The position numbers were made by a program, and so were the translations under genes. A model generated the notes under the pieces. That model did no database searches. It was not told the origin of the DNA and saw only the letters and a program-made list of their open reading frames with translations. 25,128 bases of DNA from Rikenellaceae bacterium UBA1749 (GTDB lineage: Bacteria; Bacteroidota; Bacteroidia; Bacteroidales; Rikenellaceae): the NCBI GenBank assembly GCA_002315675.1, contig DCHP01000057.1:1-25128 (forward strand). The letters are read 5' to 3'. How positions within the stretch are numbered: position 1 is the first letter of the stretch; every line of letters starts with the position of its first letter. Below are positions 15,845 through 23,645 of this stretch, piece by piece.

Positions 15845-17407
15845 TTATAGTGGAATATTTGAATGTTTCTTTGCTGGGTTCTGAAGACGTTTTGTCTTAA
15901 GAGATTCAAGAGCTCGGATAATACGGAAACGGGTATTACGTGGTTCAATAACATCATCAATGTAACCATAGCGTGCTGCATTGTATGGGTTAGAGAATTT
16001 ATCGCGATATTCATCTTCTTTCTCCTTGATGAATGCAGCTTTTTCTGCAGGATCCTCAATCTCCTTAAGGGCTTTTGCCTGAAGAACTTCAACAGCGCCA
16101 CTTGCACCCATAACTGCGATTTCTGCAGATGGCCATGCGTAATTGATGTCACCACGGATATGTTTGGATGACATGACAATGTAGGCTCCACCATATGCTT
16201 TACGAAGAGTAACAGTAACTTTTGGAACTGTAGCTTCGCAGTATGCAAATAGAAGTTTTGCACCGTGAGTGATGACTCCACCATATTCCTGGGCTGTTCC
16301 TGGAAGGAATCCTGGAACGTCAACCAATGTTACGATTGGAATATTGAATGCATCGCAGAAACGAACAAAACGGGCTGCCTTTCTGGAAGCGTTTATATCA
16401 AGTACACCTGCCATGAATTTTGGCTGGTTAGCTATGATACCTACACTCTGACCATTGAAACGTGCAAAACATGTAATAATGTTCTTTGCATAGTTAGGTG
16501 CGCATTCCAGGTATTTGCCATTATCAACGATAGCAGAAATAACCTCTGTCATATCGTATGGCTTGTTAGGATTATCAGGTAGAATTTCATTAAGAGATTC
16601 TTCTACTCTGGCGATATCGTCAGTACATGGCTGAAGTGGAGTCTCTTCCATATTGTTCTGAGGAATGTATGAAAGAAGTTCCCTGATCAGTTCAATACCT
16701 TCTTCTTCTGTGTCAACAGCGAACTGAGCAACACCTGATTTGGTAGTGTGCATGTCAGCACCACCAAGCTGCTCCTGTGTTACATCTTCTCCGGTAACAG
16801 TTTTTACAACTTTAGGACCAGTAAGGAACATGTTTGAGTTCTGACGGCGCATGATAATGAAATCTGTCAGTGCTGGAGAATAAACGGCACCACCTGCGCA
16901 TGGACCATAGATTGCTGAAATCTGTGGAACAACACCTGATGACATTACATTTCTCTGGAAAATCTCAGCATAACCTGCAAGTGCATTAACACCCTCCTGA
17001 ATACGTGCTCCACCAGAATCGTTAAGTCCGATACATGGTGCGCCATTCTTAACAGCCATATCCATGACTTTGCAGATTTTCTCAGCCATACTCTTTGACA
17101 GAGAACCTGCTGATACAGTGAAATCCTGTGCAAAAAGGTATACTAGTCGTCCATTGACTGTACCATAACCAGTTACAACACCATCACCATATGGGTGAGA
17201 TTTGTCCATACCGAAATCAGTGCAACGATGAGTAACGAACATATCAAATTCTTCGAAACTACCTTCGTCAACCAACATGGCAATACGTTCACGTGCAGTA
17301 TATTTACCTTTTTCGTGCTGTTTGTCAATAGCTTTCTGACCACCGCCAAGTTTAGCCTCTTCGCGGATGTCTATAAGCTTCTTTATTTTATCTGAATTTT
17401 CACTCAT
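15845..17407 (-). CDS. mmdA: Methylmalonyl-CoA decarboxylase alpha / acyl-CoA carboxyltransferase
   Basis: Transfers the carboxyl group of (S)-methylmalonyl-CoA to biotin, giving propionyl-CoA. The 520-residue protein has the two crotonase-like halves of the carboxyltransferase family. The N-terminal half includes LNDSGGARIQEGV and YGPCAGGAVYSPALTDF, which forms the oxyanion hole and CoA site. The C-terminal half includes VDVPGFLPGTAQEYGG, KAYGGAYIVMSSK and IAVMGASGAVEVL. The family cannot be told apart from propionyl-CoA carboxylase beta by sequence alone. The operon, which has the Na+-pumping beta and OadG-like subunits but no biotin carboxylase, points to a decarboxylase. It lies 22 bases after the epimerase gene. 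Confidence 0.92.
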   Translation of the reverse strand: MSENSDKIKKLIDIREEAKLGGGQKAIDKQHEKGKYTARERIAMLVDEGSFEEFDMFVTHRCTDFGMDKSHPYGDGVVTGYGTVNGRLVYLFAQDFTVSAGSLSKSMAEKICKVMDMAVKNGAPCIGLNDSGGARIQEGVNALAGYAEIFQRNVMSSGVVPQISAIYGPCAGGAVYSPALTDFIIMRRQNSNMFLTGPKVVKTVTGEDVTQEQLGGADMHTTKSGVAQFAVDTEEEGIELIRELLSYIPQNNMEETPLQPCTDDIARVEESLNEILPDNPNKPYDMTEVISAIVDNGKYLECAPNYAKNIITCFARFNGQSVGIIANQPKFMAGVLDINASRKAARFVRFCDAFNIPIVTLVDVPGFLPGTAQEYGGVITHGAKLLFAYCEATVPKVTVTLRKAYGGAYIVMSSKHIRGDINYAWPSAEIAVMGASGAVEVLQAKALKEIEDPAEKAAFIKEKEDEYRDKFSNPYNAARYGYIDDVIEPRNTRFRIIRALESLKTKRLQNPAKKHSNIPL

Positions 17408-17429
17408 AATAATAAATGTATAATTTGGA

Positions 17430-17837
17430 TTAGTCTTGAGTTGAGCAAAGTTCTGTTAAAACACCAAGAGTGCTCTTTGGGTGAACAAAACCGATACGTA
17501 GGCCTTCAGCACCATTACGAGGTGCTTGGTCGATTAGACGGATGCCCATAGCTTCAGCATCTTTAAGCGCTTTTGCAGTGCCTGATGTGGCAAATGCGAT
17601 GTGGTGAATACCTTCGCCACGATTTTCAATAAACTTAGCAATTGTGCTTTCTTCTGATGTAGGTTCCAGAAGTTCAATTTTAGTCTGGCCAACTTTCAGA
17701 AAAGCAGTCTTAACTTTCTGGTCAGCAACTTCTTCAATGTTGTAACATTTTGTTCCGAGCATTTGCTCCCAAAGTGGTACTGCAACTTCCAGGCTCTTTA
17801 CTGCGATGCCCAGGTGCTCAATGTGAGAAATTTCCAT
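17430..17837 (-). CDS. mce: Methylmalonyl-CoA epimerase
   Basis: Interconverts (R)- and (S)-methylmalonyl-CoA, linking the B12-dependent mutase to the decarboxylase. The 135-residue protein has the two-module VOC fold. Metal ligands and catalytic positions are in HIEHLGIAV (H8), the glutamate of KIELLEP, GIHHIAF, and the C-terminal glutamate of LTELC. RIGFVHPKSTLGVLTEL is a typical family end. It is the first gene of the operon. The mutase genes are not in this window. Confidence 0.93.
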   Translation of the reverse strand: MEISHIEHLGIAVKSLEVAVPLWEQMLGTKCYNIEEVADQKVKTAFLKVGQTKIELLEPTSEESTIAKFIENRGEGIHHIAFATSGTAKALKDAEAMGIRLIDQAPRNGAEGLRIGFVHPKSTLGVLTELCSTQD

Positions 17838-17897
17838 CTTTAAATGTATTTTATTGATTATTAATACTTTATGTGTTTTCTTCGGAAAAACTTTGGC

Positions 17898-17928
17898 TAA
17901 AGGTAGTAAAAATCATAGTAATAATAAA
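17898..17928 (-). promoter_or_regulatory. Candidate promoter for the mce-mmd operon
   Basis: On the minus strand TTTA (17928-17925), a 19-base spacer and TACCTTTA (17905-17898) resemble TTTG-N19-TAnnTTTG, with one difference in each box. Transcription would start near 17890, about 50 bases before the mce start. The whole gap 17838-18139 (302 bases) between the divergent operons is AT-rich. Apart from this I see no gene, repeat or clear promoter for the glycosyltransferase in it. Confidence 0.35.
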
Positions 17929-18139
17929 AAATGATTTCCGATTACACCCGCAAAGTCCGTGCTTTTTGCGCCTATTCATATTTTCTGATGTATTATCTTG
18001 TTCATGGTAATTTGCCTTGGTGGAAAAGTATTTGAGTCTTTGGCTGTTTAGTAAACATGGTACTATTTTTTGATTGATTGTTTTTTTTGGATAACTTGCA
18101 TAAGTTTTGGAATTGAACTTTTATAACATCGTTTTTTTC

Positions 18140-19345
18140 ATGAATATAGGTTTTGTTTCAACCTGGTTACACAGAGGTGCGGCGTATGTCACTATGAATT
18201 ACGCAAAACTGTTGATGCCTGAACATAAAGTATTTGTTTATGGAAGGGGTGGTGAATTCTTTGATAGATCGTTGACTCTTGATGGAGTTAGTGTGTATGA
18301 GGGGATCCGGACAAGAACCACAGATGGAATAGTCCTTTCTGATTTCCATAAATGGATTACATCTAATTCCATAGATCTTGTAATATGGAATGAACAGCGG
18401 GATCTAAGTTTCATCTGTCTGGCAAAAAAGAAATATCCGGATGTTATTCATGGGGCGTATATTGATTATTACAAAGAGGATATGGTTGAAGGCTTCGGGG
18501 TCTTTGATTTCCTTATATGCAATACAAAAAGGCATTTCAGTGTATTCAAATGGCATCAGGGGTGTCATTATATGCCATGGGGCTGCGATACGGAACTTTA
18601 TTCTCCGTCTGAAAGACCTCAATGCGGTGACAGGATAACCTTTTTCCATTCAATGGGTATGTCGGACAGAAAAGGGACCGATATTCTTGTAAGGACTTTT
18701 GTACGCAATGGCTTGAATAAATACGGGGCAAAACTGGTTATTCACACCCAGGTTCCGATGGATTCCATTATCACTGAAGATGAAGCCAAGGCTAGCAATG
18801 TTGAGATAGTTAAGGGAACATATCCTGCGCCGGGACTCTATTTTCGTGGTGATGTATATGTCTATCCGGCAAAGCTGGACGGGCTTGGTCTGACTATGTA
18901 TGAGGCTATATCATGTGGCCTGCCTGTGATTGCGACAGATACGGCTCCGATGAATGAAGTCATAGATGAAGACAATGGATATCTTGTCAGCGTAAATAAA
19001 TATTACAGCAGAAGCGATGGCTACTACTGGCCACTTGCTGAAGTCAGTTCTGATTCATTGCTTTTGGCAATGAAACATTACATTGACCATTCAGATGAAA
19101 TCAAGGCACTATCAAAAAAAGCAAGACAAAGTGCCGTTGAAAAGTGGAATCTATCTGACAGGAAACAGCAATTGCTTGATATAGTTTCCTCTTGCCGTCC
19201 CATGAAAAATTCTGCCGTTATTGAATCCTATATGAAGAAACATATTGCTGCCTGCAGAAAACGTAAAAGACGTGAATTTATAGACCTGTTGATTCCAGAC
19301 AGATTGTATTCATTGTTACTATCAATTGAAAGGAAATTGTCGTGA
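18140..19345 (+). CDS. GT4 family glycosyltransferase
   Basis: Cytoplasmic GT-B enzyme predicted to add a sugar from a nucleotide donor, probably to a surface polysaccharide or glycoprotein glycan. The N-terminal half begins MNIGFVSTWLHRGAAYV, a Rossmann fold with the acceptor-side glycine region. The C-terminal donor domain has FFHSMGMSDRKGTDIL and DGLGLTMYEAISCGLPVIATD, which contains the acidic pair of the EX7E motif as D247 and E255. An open frame extends to a TTG at 18107, but the fold begins at the ATG at 18140, giving 401 residues. The stop overlaps the GTG start of the next gene, so the two are translationally coupled. Donor and acceptor cannot be told. The epimerase partner hints at ManNAc or a derivative. 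Confidence 0.85.
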   Translation: MNIGFVSTWLHRGAAYVTMNYAKLLMPEHKVFVYGRGGEFFDRSLTLDGVSVYEGIRTRTTDGIVLSDFHKWITSNSIDLVIWNEQRDLSFICLAKKKYPDVIHGAYIDYYKEDMVEGFGVFDFLICNTKRHFSVFKWHQGCHYMPWGCDTELYSPSERPQCGDRITFFHSMGMSDRKGTDILVRTFVRNGLNKYGAKLVIHTQVPMDSIITEDEAKASNVEIVKGTYPAPGLYFRGDVYVYPAKLDGLGLTMYEAISCGLPVIATDTAPMNEVIDEDNGYLVSVNKYYSRSDGYYWPLAEVSSDSLLLAMKHYIDHSDEIKALSKKARQSAVEKWNLSDRKQQLLDIVSSCRPMKNSAVIESYMKKHIAACRKRKRREFIDLLIPDRLYSLLLSIERKLS

Positions 19346-20457
19346 AGAAGGTAATGGTAGTGTTCGGGACTCGTCCTGAAGCCATAAAGATGTGTCCGCT
19401 TGTAAATGAACTCAGAAGACGCAACTCTATCGAAACAATAGTCTGTGTCACTGGACAACATCGGCAGATGCTGGATCAGGTTCTGCATACATTTGCAGTG
19501 GAACCGGATTACGATCTTTCAATCATGAAGGATAAACAGGATTTGTTCGATATAACATCAAATATCCTGTCAAGAATCCGTCAGGTTCTTCAGGAAGTCA
19601 GACCAGATGTCGTACTTGTCCATGGTGATACATCGACTACATTTGTTACCGCACTTTCATGTTTTTATCTGCAGATTCCTGTTGGACATGTTGAAGCGGG
19701 ACTCAGGACCTATAACATATATTCCCCGTACCCTGAGGAGTTCAACCGGCAGGCTGTCGGTATTATTTCAGAATATAATTTCGCTCCGACATCCCTGGCT
19801 GCCAGAAATTTAATCAAGGAAGGGAAGAGTCCAGATTCTATATATATTACCGGTAATACAGTAATTGATGCTATGCAGCATACAGTATCAGATGGTTATA
19901 CACATCCTGAACTTGAATGGGTGGGCGAAAACAAATTGATTTTCATTACTGCACATCGCCGTGAAAACCTTGGTAAACCCATGCATAATATGTTCAGGGC
20001 TATAAGAAGAGTACTTGATGAACATCATGATTGCAGGGCGATATATCCGATTCATATGAATCCCTTGGTCAGAAAGGCGGCAGAACAGGAATTGTCTGGA
20101 TGCGACCGGATTCATATAATAGAACCGATAGATGTCGTTGACTGTCATAATTTTGAAGCCCGTTGCTATCTGTGTCTGACAGATTCAGGCGGTATTCAAG
20201 AAGAGTGTCCGTCATATGGACGCCCCGTCCTTGTTATGCGTAATACAACAGAACGTCCGGAAGGAGTAGATGCTGGTACGTTGAGACTTGTCGGAACGGA
20301 TGAAGATTCTATTTACAGAAATTTTATAGAGTTGCTTGAGAACAGGTTATCATATGAAAAGATGTCTCATGCTTCCAATCCGTATGGCGATGGTCATGCA
20401 TGTGAAAGAATTGCAGACATCCTTGAAGGGAAGAACTATTCACCATGGGTGCTATAG
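19342..20457 (+). CDS. wecB: Non-hydrolysing UDP-GlcNAc 2-epimerase
   Basis: Interconverts UDP-GlcNAc and UDP-ManNAc in the cytoplasm. The protein begins MKKVMVVFGTRPEAIKM, the WecB/MnaA signature, with GTG as start codon overlapping the previous gene by four bases. It keeps the catalytic residues known from E. coli WecB: D96 in VHGDTSTT, E118 in GHVEAGLRTYN, E132 in PYPEEFNRQ, the histidine in TAHRRENLG, and the UDP-binding SGGIQEE. Its 371 residues are the normal length. UDP-ManNAc dehydrogenase and other usual partners are not in the window. This gene and the glycosyltransferase form a two-gene operon. A short 7-base hairpin covers the stop but is too weak to call a terminator. Confidence 0.95.
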   Translation: MKKVMVVFGTRPEAIKMCPLVNELRRRNSIETIVCVTGQHRQMLDQVLHTFAVEPDYDLSIMKDKQDLFDITSNILSRIRQVLQEVRPDVVLVHGDTSTTFVTALSCFYLQIPVGHVEAGLRTYNIYSPYPEEFNRQAVGIISEYNFAPTSLAARNLIKEGKSPDSIYITGNTVIDAMQHTVSDGYTHPELEWVGENKLIFITAHRRENLGKPMHNMFRAIRRVLDEHHDCRAIYPIHMNPLVRKAAEQELSGCDRIHIIEPIDVVDCHNFEARCYLCLTDSGGIQEECPSYGRPVLVMRNTTERPEGVDAGTLRLVGTDEDSIYRNFIELLENRLSYEKMSHASNPYGDGHACERIADILEGKNYSPWVL

Positions 20458-20516
20458 AATCAGAAGATGTATGATTCTTTGCCAATGGTTCTATGATGTT
20501 TTTTGTAAGGCGGTTT

Positions 20517-20876
20517 TTATCTTCCATTAGTCAGGACTCTGCCACGGATGGTAACCTTTGAATCACAATCAGTATCTGTTGTCTTGATCAGAACTACCTT
20601 GTAGAAAACGCCTGGGTCCTTTGCCGAGAAGGTAATGTTAACTTTTGTACTGTCGCCTACAGGGATTGGCTTCCTGTCGAAAGAAGCTTTGGTACAAACA
20701 CATCCTGTTTCAATATTCACGATTGAAACAGGTCCTTCGGAAGTGTTGACTACCCACACGCATCTTTCAGCCTGATCTCCTTTGTTTATGGAAGAAAGAT
20801 TGAAAGAATAATCTTTGCCTTTACTTTGTAAAAGTCCGGTTGCAATGAAAAGAATTATGACGAATATTTTTTTCAT
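20517..20876 (-). CDS. DUF1573 domain protein, secreted
   Basis: A small exported protein of unknown function. The start at 20876 (MKKIFVIILFIATG) gives a typical signal peptide; five further codons upstream would be in frame but add nothing. The mature part has one Ig-like beta-sandwich of the DUF1573/ASPM-SPD-2-Hydin type. Key features are the N-terminal INKGDQAERCVWVVNTSEGPV, the CVCTKASF cysteine pattern after NIETG (the usual GC-C motif), and the IPVGDSTKVNITFSAKDPG segment typical of the family. At 119 residues it is a single-domain member. It is divergent from the M20 gene with only 47 bases between them, and convergent with wecB. Confidence 0.82.
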   Translation of the reverse strand: MKKIFVIILFIATGLLQSKGKDYSFNLSSINKGDQAERCVWVVNTSEGPVSIVNIETGCVCTKASFDRKPIPVGDSTKVNITFSAKDPGVFYKVVLIKTTDTDCDSKVTIRGRVLTNGR

Positions 20877-20888
20877 AAATTTGATGCA

Positions 20889-20896
20889 CAAATATA
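20889..20896 (-). promoter_or_regulatory. Candidate -7 element for the DUF1573 gene
   Basis: On the minus strand TATATTTG matches TAnnTTTG exactly, 13 bases before the DUF1573 start codon. No TTTG lies at 19-21 bases upstream. The very short gap to the divergent M20 start means the two promoters would have to overlap. Confidence 0.35.
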
Positions 20897-20923
20897 TGCA
20901 ATTTATTAAAGCAAGAGATTTTT

Positions 20924-21982
20924 ATGAACAATAATCATATTGAATTGCTCCAGAAATTGATTTCTACACCATCAATGTCTAGAAATGAAGCTGAAACTGC
21001 TACCATAATTGAGAATTATCTGAAAAATGCGGGTATTACTTCTGTCATAAGGAAGGATAATAATGTTATAGTAAAGAATTTATACTTCAATCCTGAGAAT
21101 CCGACGATTCTTCTTAATTCCCATCATGATACTGTAAAGCCTAATCCGGGATATACAAGGAATCCTTTCACTCCGTCAATCGAAAACGGAATTTTATACG
21201 GGCTTGGCAGTAATGATGCAGGTGCGTCTGTGGTGTCACTTATATCTGTATTTCTTCATTTCTATTCATTTAAGAATCTTAAGTACAATATCTGTCTTGC
21301 GATAACAGCGGAAGAAGAGGTTAGCGGAACTTGCGGTCTGGCGGAGGTACTCCCTGAAATACAACCAATTGATTTTGCAATAATAGGTGAACCTACTGAA
21401 ATGAAAATGGCTGTTGCAGAACGTGGCCTGATGGTCCTTGATTGCGTATGTCATGGAAAGTCCGGTCATGCTGCCCGTGAAGAAGGAATCAATTCCATTT
21501 ATAAGGCGATGAAGGATATTGACTGGATAAGAAACTACAAGTTTCAGAGGACATCGCCATTATGCGGAAATGTCAAAATGACTGTTACGGTGATCAATGC
21601 CGGAGAACAGCATAATGTTGTTCCTGCTGAGTGTAGTTTCGTGGTTGATGTCAGATCCATAGAACAATATTCGAATGAGGAAATTCTGCAGATAATTCAA
21701 GATAATCTTGAAGCAGACGTGAAAGCACGCTCAACACGTCTAAAACCATCAAAGATTTCAATGGACCATCCTATTGTCAGGATTGGAACTGAGATGGGGA
21801 TAGAATCTTATGGTTCTCCGACTATTTCAGATGCGGTTCATCTTGGAAATATACCTGCGCTTAAAATGGGGCCTGGAGATTCTGCCCGTTCCCATACTGC
21901 AGATGAATATGTCTATATCAAGGAAATAGACGATGCAATAGAACAATACATTGCAATGTTGTCCAAACTCATTGTCAGCTAA
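20924..21982 (+). CDS. M20 family deacylase, probable N-acyl-ornithine deacylase (ArgE-like)
   Basis: A cytoplasmic di-zinc hydrolase, best explained as the N-acylornithine deacylase of arginine synthesis; Bacteroides uses N-succinylated intermediates. The motif series is complete: H67 and catalytic D69 in NSHHDTVKP, D98 in LGSNDAG, E131 (base) and E132 in TAEEEVSGTCG, IIGEPTEM, and the C-terminal histidine in SARSHTADEY. A dimerisation (lid) domain sits between about residues 165 and 275, with VINAGEQHNVVPAECSF. At 352 residues it is a short single-chain M20. The symbol is withheld because dapE- and argE-type substrates cannot be told apart by sequence reading, and no other arginine or lysine genes are nearby. 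Confidence 0.85.
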   Translation: MNNNHIELLQKLISTPSMSRNEAETATIIENYLKNAGITSVIRKDNNVIVKNLYFNPENPTILLNSHHDTVKPNPGYTRNPFTPSIENGILYGLGSNDAGASVVSLISVFLHFYSFKNLKYNICLAITAEEEVSGTCGLAEVLPEIQPIDFAIIGEPTEMKMAVAERGLMVLDCVCHGKSGHAAREEGINSIYKAMKDIDWIRNYKFQRTSPLCGNVKMTVTVINAGEQHNVVPAECSFVVDVRSIEQYSNEEILQIIQDNLEADVKARSTRLKPSKISMDHPIVRIGTEMGIESYGSPTISDAVHLGNIPALKMGPGDSARSHTADEYVYIKEIDDAIEQYIAMLSKLIVS

Positions 21983-22154
21983 TGGCTGGGTTCAAAAACA
22001 AAATGCAACCGGACAGAATAAACTGAACAGCCAACAGATTGTTCCTTTTGTAAAATTACTATACGTCATTATTATTCATCAGTTCAACTGACATCAGTGA
22101 TATACCAGTGATTGAGGTTTTATGTCTTGATTATAGAGAAACGGGACATCCTGC

Positions 22155-22320
22155 TAATGAGAACTGATCCAAGTTCTGGCTATCACGAGGATGATATGAA
22201 AGAACATAAGTGAACAGAATATCCAGTTAATGAGAACTGATCCAAGTTCTGGCTATCACGTGGTTGATGCGAAAGAACATCAAGGGAACGGAATGTCCAG
22301 TTAATGAGAACTGATCCAAG
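22155..22320. repeat. Tandem repeats of 73/74 bases that include the 3' end of the next gene
   Basis: Units begin TAATGAGAACTGATCCAAG at 22155, 22228 and 22302. Units 1 and 2 are full and share their first 33 bases exactly; later they differ at scattered positions and by one indel. Unit 3 is partial: it keeps only about 19 bases before diverging and lies within the last codons of the phosphodiesterase gene. Each full unit contains a small hairpin (AGAACT, loop GATCCA, AGTTCT) at 22160-22177 and 22233-22250; it is broken in unit 3. The period is not a multiple of three, so the full copies are not coding. The remaining part of 21983-22300 (to about 22154) holds no gene that I can see. Confidence 0.9.
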
Positions 22321-23536
22321 CTCCTTCAATTGTCTTGGGCCCTTCTATTGAAAATTTGTAGAACTCAGATTCAAGATTCTTGCAGTTCCATTCATAGTAC
22401 TCTTCTTTTGCTGGTCTTTTCCCTATTACAATCCATTGGTCCTTACCATTGACCTCGCCTGTTCTGGTATTGTCTGTGGTACACATACGAATGATAACAT
22501 CATTCTTGGAATATCCTTTCCACGTGAATTTTATTATGTTGCTATCCTTTATGACTTTGAAATTGGAAAAATCGATATTGCCGATCATAGGTATGCCTTC
22601 CCATTCCCTGGCTATTTTCTGTGGGACTTTCATACTTACATAGTTGCAGATGGTCGGTGTAATATCTGTCAGTGATACAGGGGTTTCAGACATAAAATAT
22701 TCATTGCCAGGTTTATCCATAGCCACCCATACGGATCTTTCCCTTTCTGACTGGCCTCCGTGATGCTTTCCTTCTGCCGTGGATGTGCGTCCGTGGTCTG
22801 CAGTAACAATTGTCAGCCATTTCTCTCCTGTCTTTTTCTCCCTGGTCTTTACCGCACTCCATATCTGGGATACTTGTCTGTCGACCATCTGAAGGTATTT
22901 CTCATATTCTTTGCAATCGGTACCATACTTGTGGCCTGCATCATCCATGAACCACAGGTATACCCACGAGACATCCGGACCCTCGTTGATAATGTATCGG
23001 CATGCTAGGTCTGTAACATCCTGGTCAAGATTGAAAATCCTCAAAGGATCATTTTCCGGATATTTTTCCTTGTTCTTGTCAGAATCATTAAAGGTAAAGT
23101 CAATGTGAAGCATACCTGTACCGATGGCATCTTCCCCGATTAATTTAGTCAGGTTCTCCTCCCATCCAGAAAAGACTCCAAGCTTCATGTCTTTTTTGCA
23201 ATGTCTAGCAACCCAGAATAGTGAAGGATAATAATAGTTAGGTTCTTTGATGTCATTGTTCCAGACATTATGCTTGTTGGCCCAGGTGGCTGTAAGGATA
23301 TTGTTGTAACCTACGGCTGAGATGGTGGGCGTCTCAGTGACGCCTCCAATTTCTCCTCCCGTATAGCCTCTGCTGTATCCTCCTGACTTTGAGATACTGT
23401 CAATCGCAGCGGGTTGGATTTTTTCTATCATATCGGCGGGAACACCATCCACGATGATGTATACTGCTTTCCTAATATCTTTCCCCTGAATCTGAATGCA
23501 GGTCAGTAATGCTAATATCCAAAATATTTTTTTCAT
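22301..23536 (-). CDS. Secreted alkaline-phosphatase-superfamily phosphodiesterase
   Basis: Predicted metal-dependent phosphodiesterase or phosphatase of the NPP type, exported by the signal peptide MKKIFWILALLTCIQIQG. Metal and catalytic positions: D30 in YIIVDGVP, a nucleophile at S73 or T71 in TPTISAVGYNNILTAT, D and H in FMDDAGHKYG, DHG in VTADHGRT, and H in HHGGQSERERS. The N-terminal two-thirds is the catalytic domain. The last 110 residues or so form a beta-rich tail (KVIKDSNIIKFTWKGYS) without a family I recognise. The protein has 411 residues. Its final codons (AWISSH and stop) are supplied by the third, partial copy of the adjacent tandem repeat. It lies 109 bases downstream of the PHP gene on the same strand, with a candidate promoter of its own. 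Confidence 0.85.
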   Translation of the reverse strand: MKKIFWILALLTCIQIQGKDIRKAVYIIVDGVPADMIEKIQPAAIDSISKSGGYSRGYTGGEIGGVTETPTISAVGYNNILTATWANKHNVWNNDIKEPNYYYPSLFWVARHCKKDMKLGVFSGWEENLTKLIGEDAIGTGMLHIDFTFNDSDKNKEKYPENDPLRIFNLDQDVTDLACRYIINEGPDVSWVYLWFMDDAGHKYGTDCKEYEKYLQMVDRQVSQIWSAVKTREKKTGEKWLTIVTADHGRTSTAEGKHHGGQSERERSVWVAMDKPGNEYFMSETPVSLTDITPTICNYVSMKVPQKIAREWEGIPMIGNIDFSNFKVIKDSNIIKFTWKGYSKNDVIIRMCTTDNTRTGEVNGKDQWIVIGKRPAKEEYYEWNCKNLESEFYKFSIEGPKTIEGAWISSH

Positions 23537-23581
23537 GACTGTAGTGTTGAATTATGAAAATAGGACAACATGATGATGGGA

Positions 23582-23589
23582 CAAAAATA
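23582..23589 (-). promoter_or_regulatory. Candidate -7 element for the phosphodiesterase gene
   Basis: On the minus strand TATTTTTG matches TAnnTTTG, about 45 bases before the start codon at 23536. No TTTG is found at the proper spacing upstream, so support is partial. Confidence 0.3.
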
Positions 23590-23645
23590 ACAACAAAATG
23601 GTGTGGATAGTGTTGTGCGGTTCTTATTTTTGTGCTACCAGAATA

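Noticed and set aside
15846..16323. Overlapping minus-strand frame inside mmdA (165 residues)
   Set aside because: Rich in low-complexity hydrophobic and Ser/Leu residues with no family signature; mmdA is clearly coded there.
20456..20478. Hairpin AGAATCA / TGATTCT with a 9-base loop over the end of wecB
   Set aside because: The stem is only 7 bases and mostly AT, and no T-tract of useful length follows. I do not call it a terminator.
22079..22091. Palindrome TCAGTTCAACTGA in the gap after the M20 gene
   Set aside because: Short and AT-rich, with no partner site or promoter box nearby; expected by chance in such DNA.
22155..22320. CRISPR-like array at the tandem repeats
   Set aside because: Units are head-to-tail with similar sequence throughout rather than identical repeats separated by unique spacers, and no cas genes are present.
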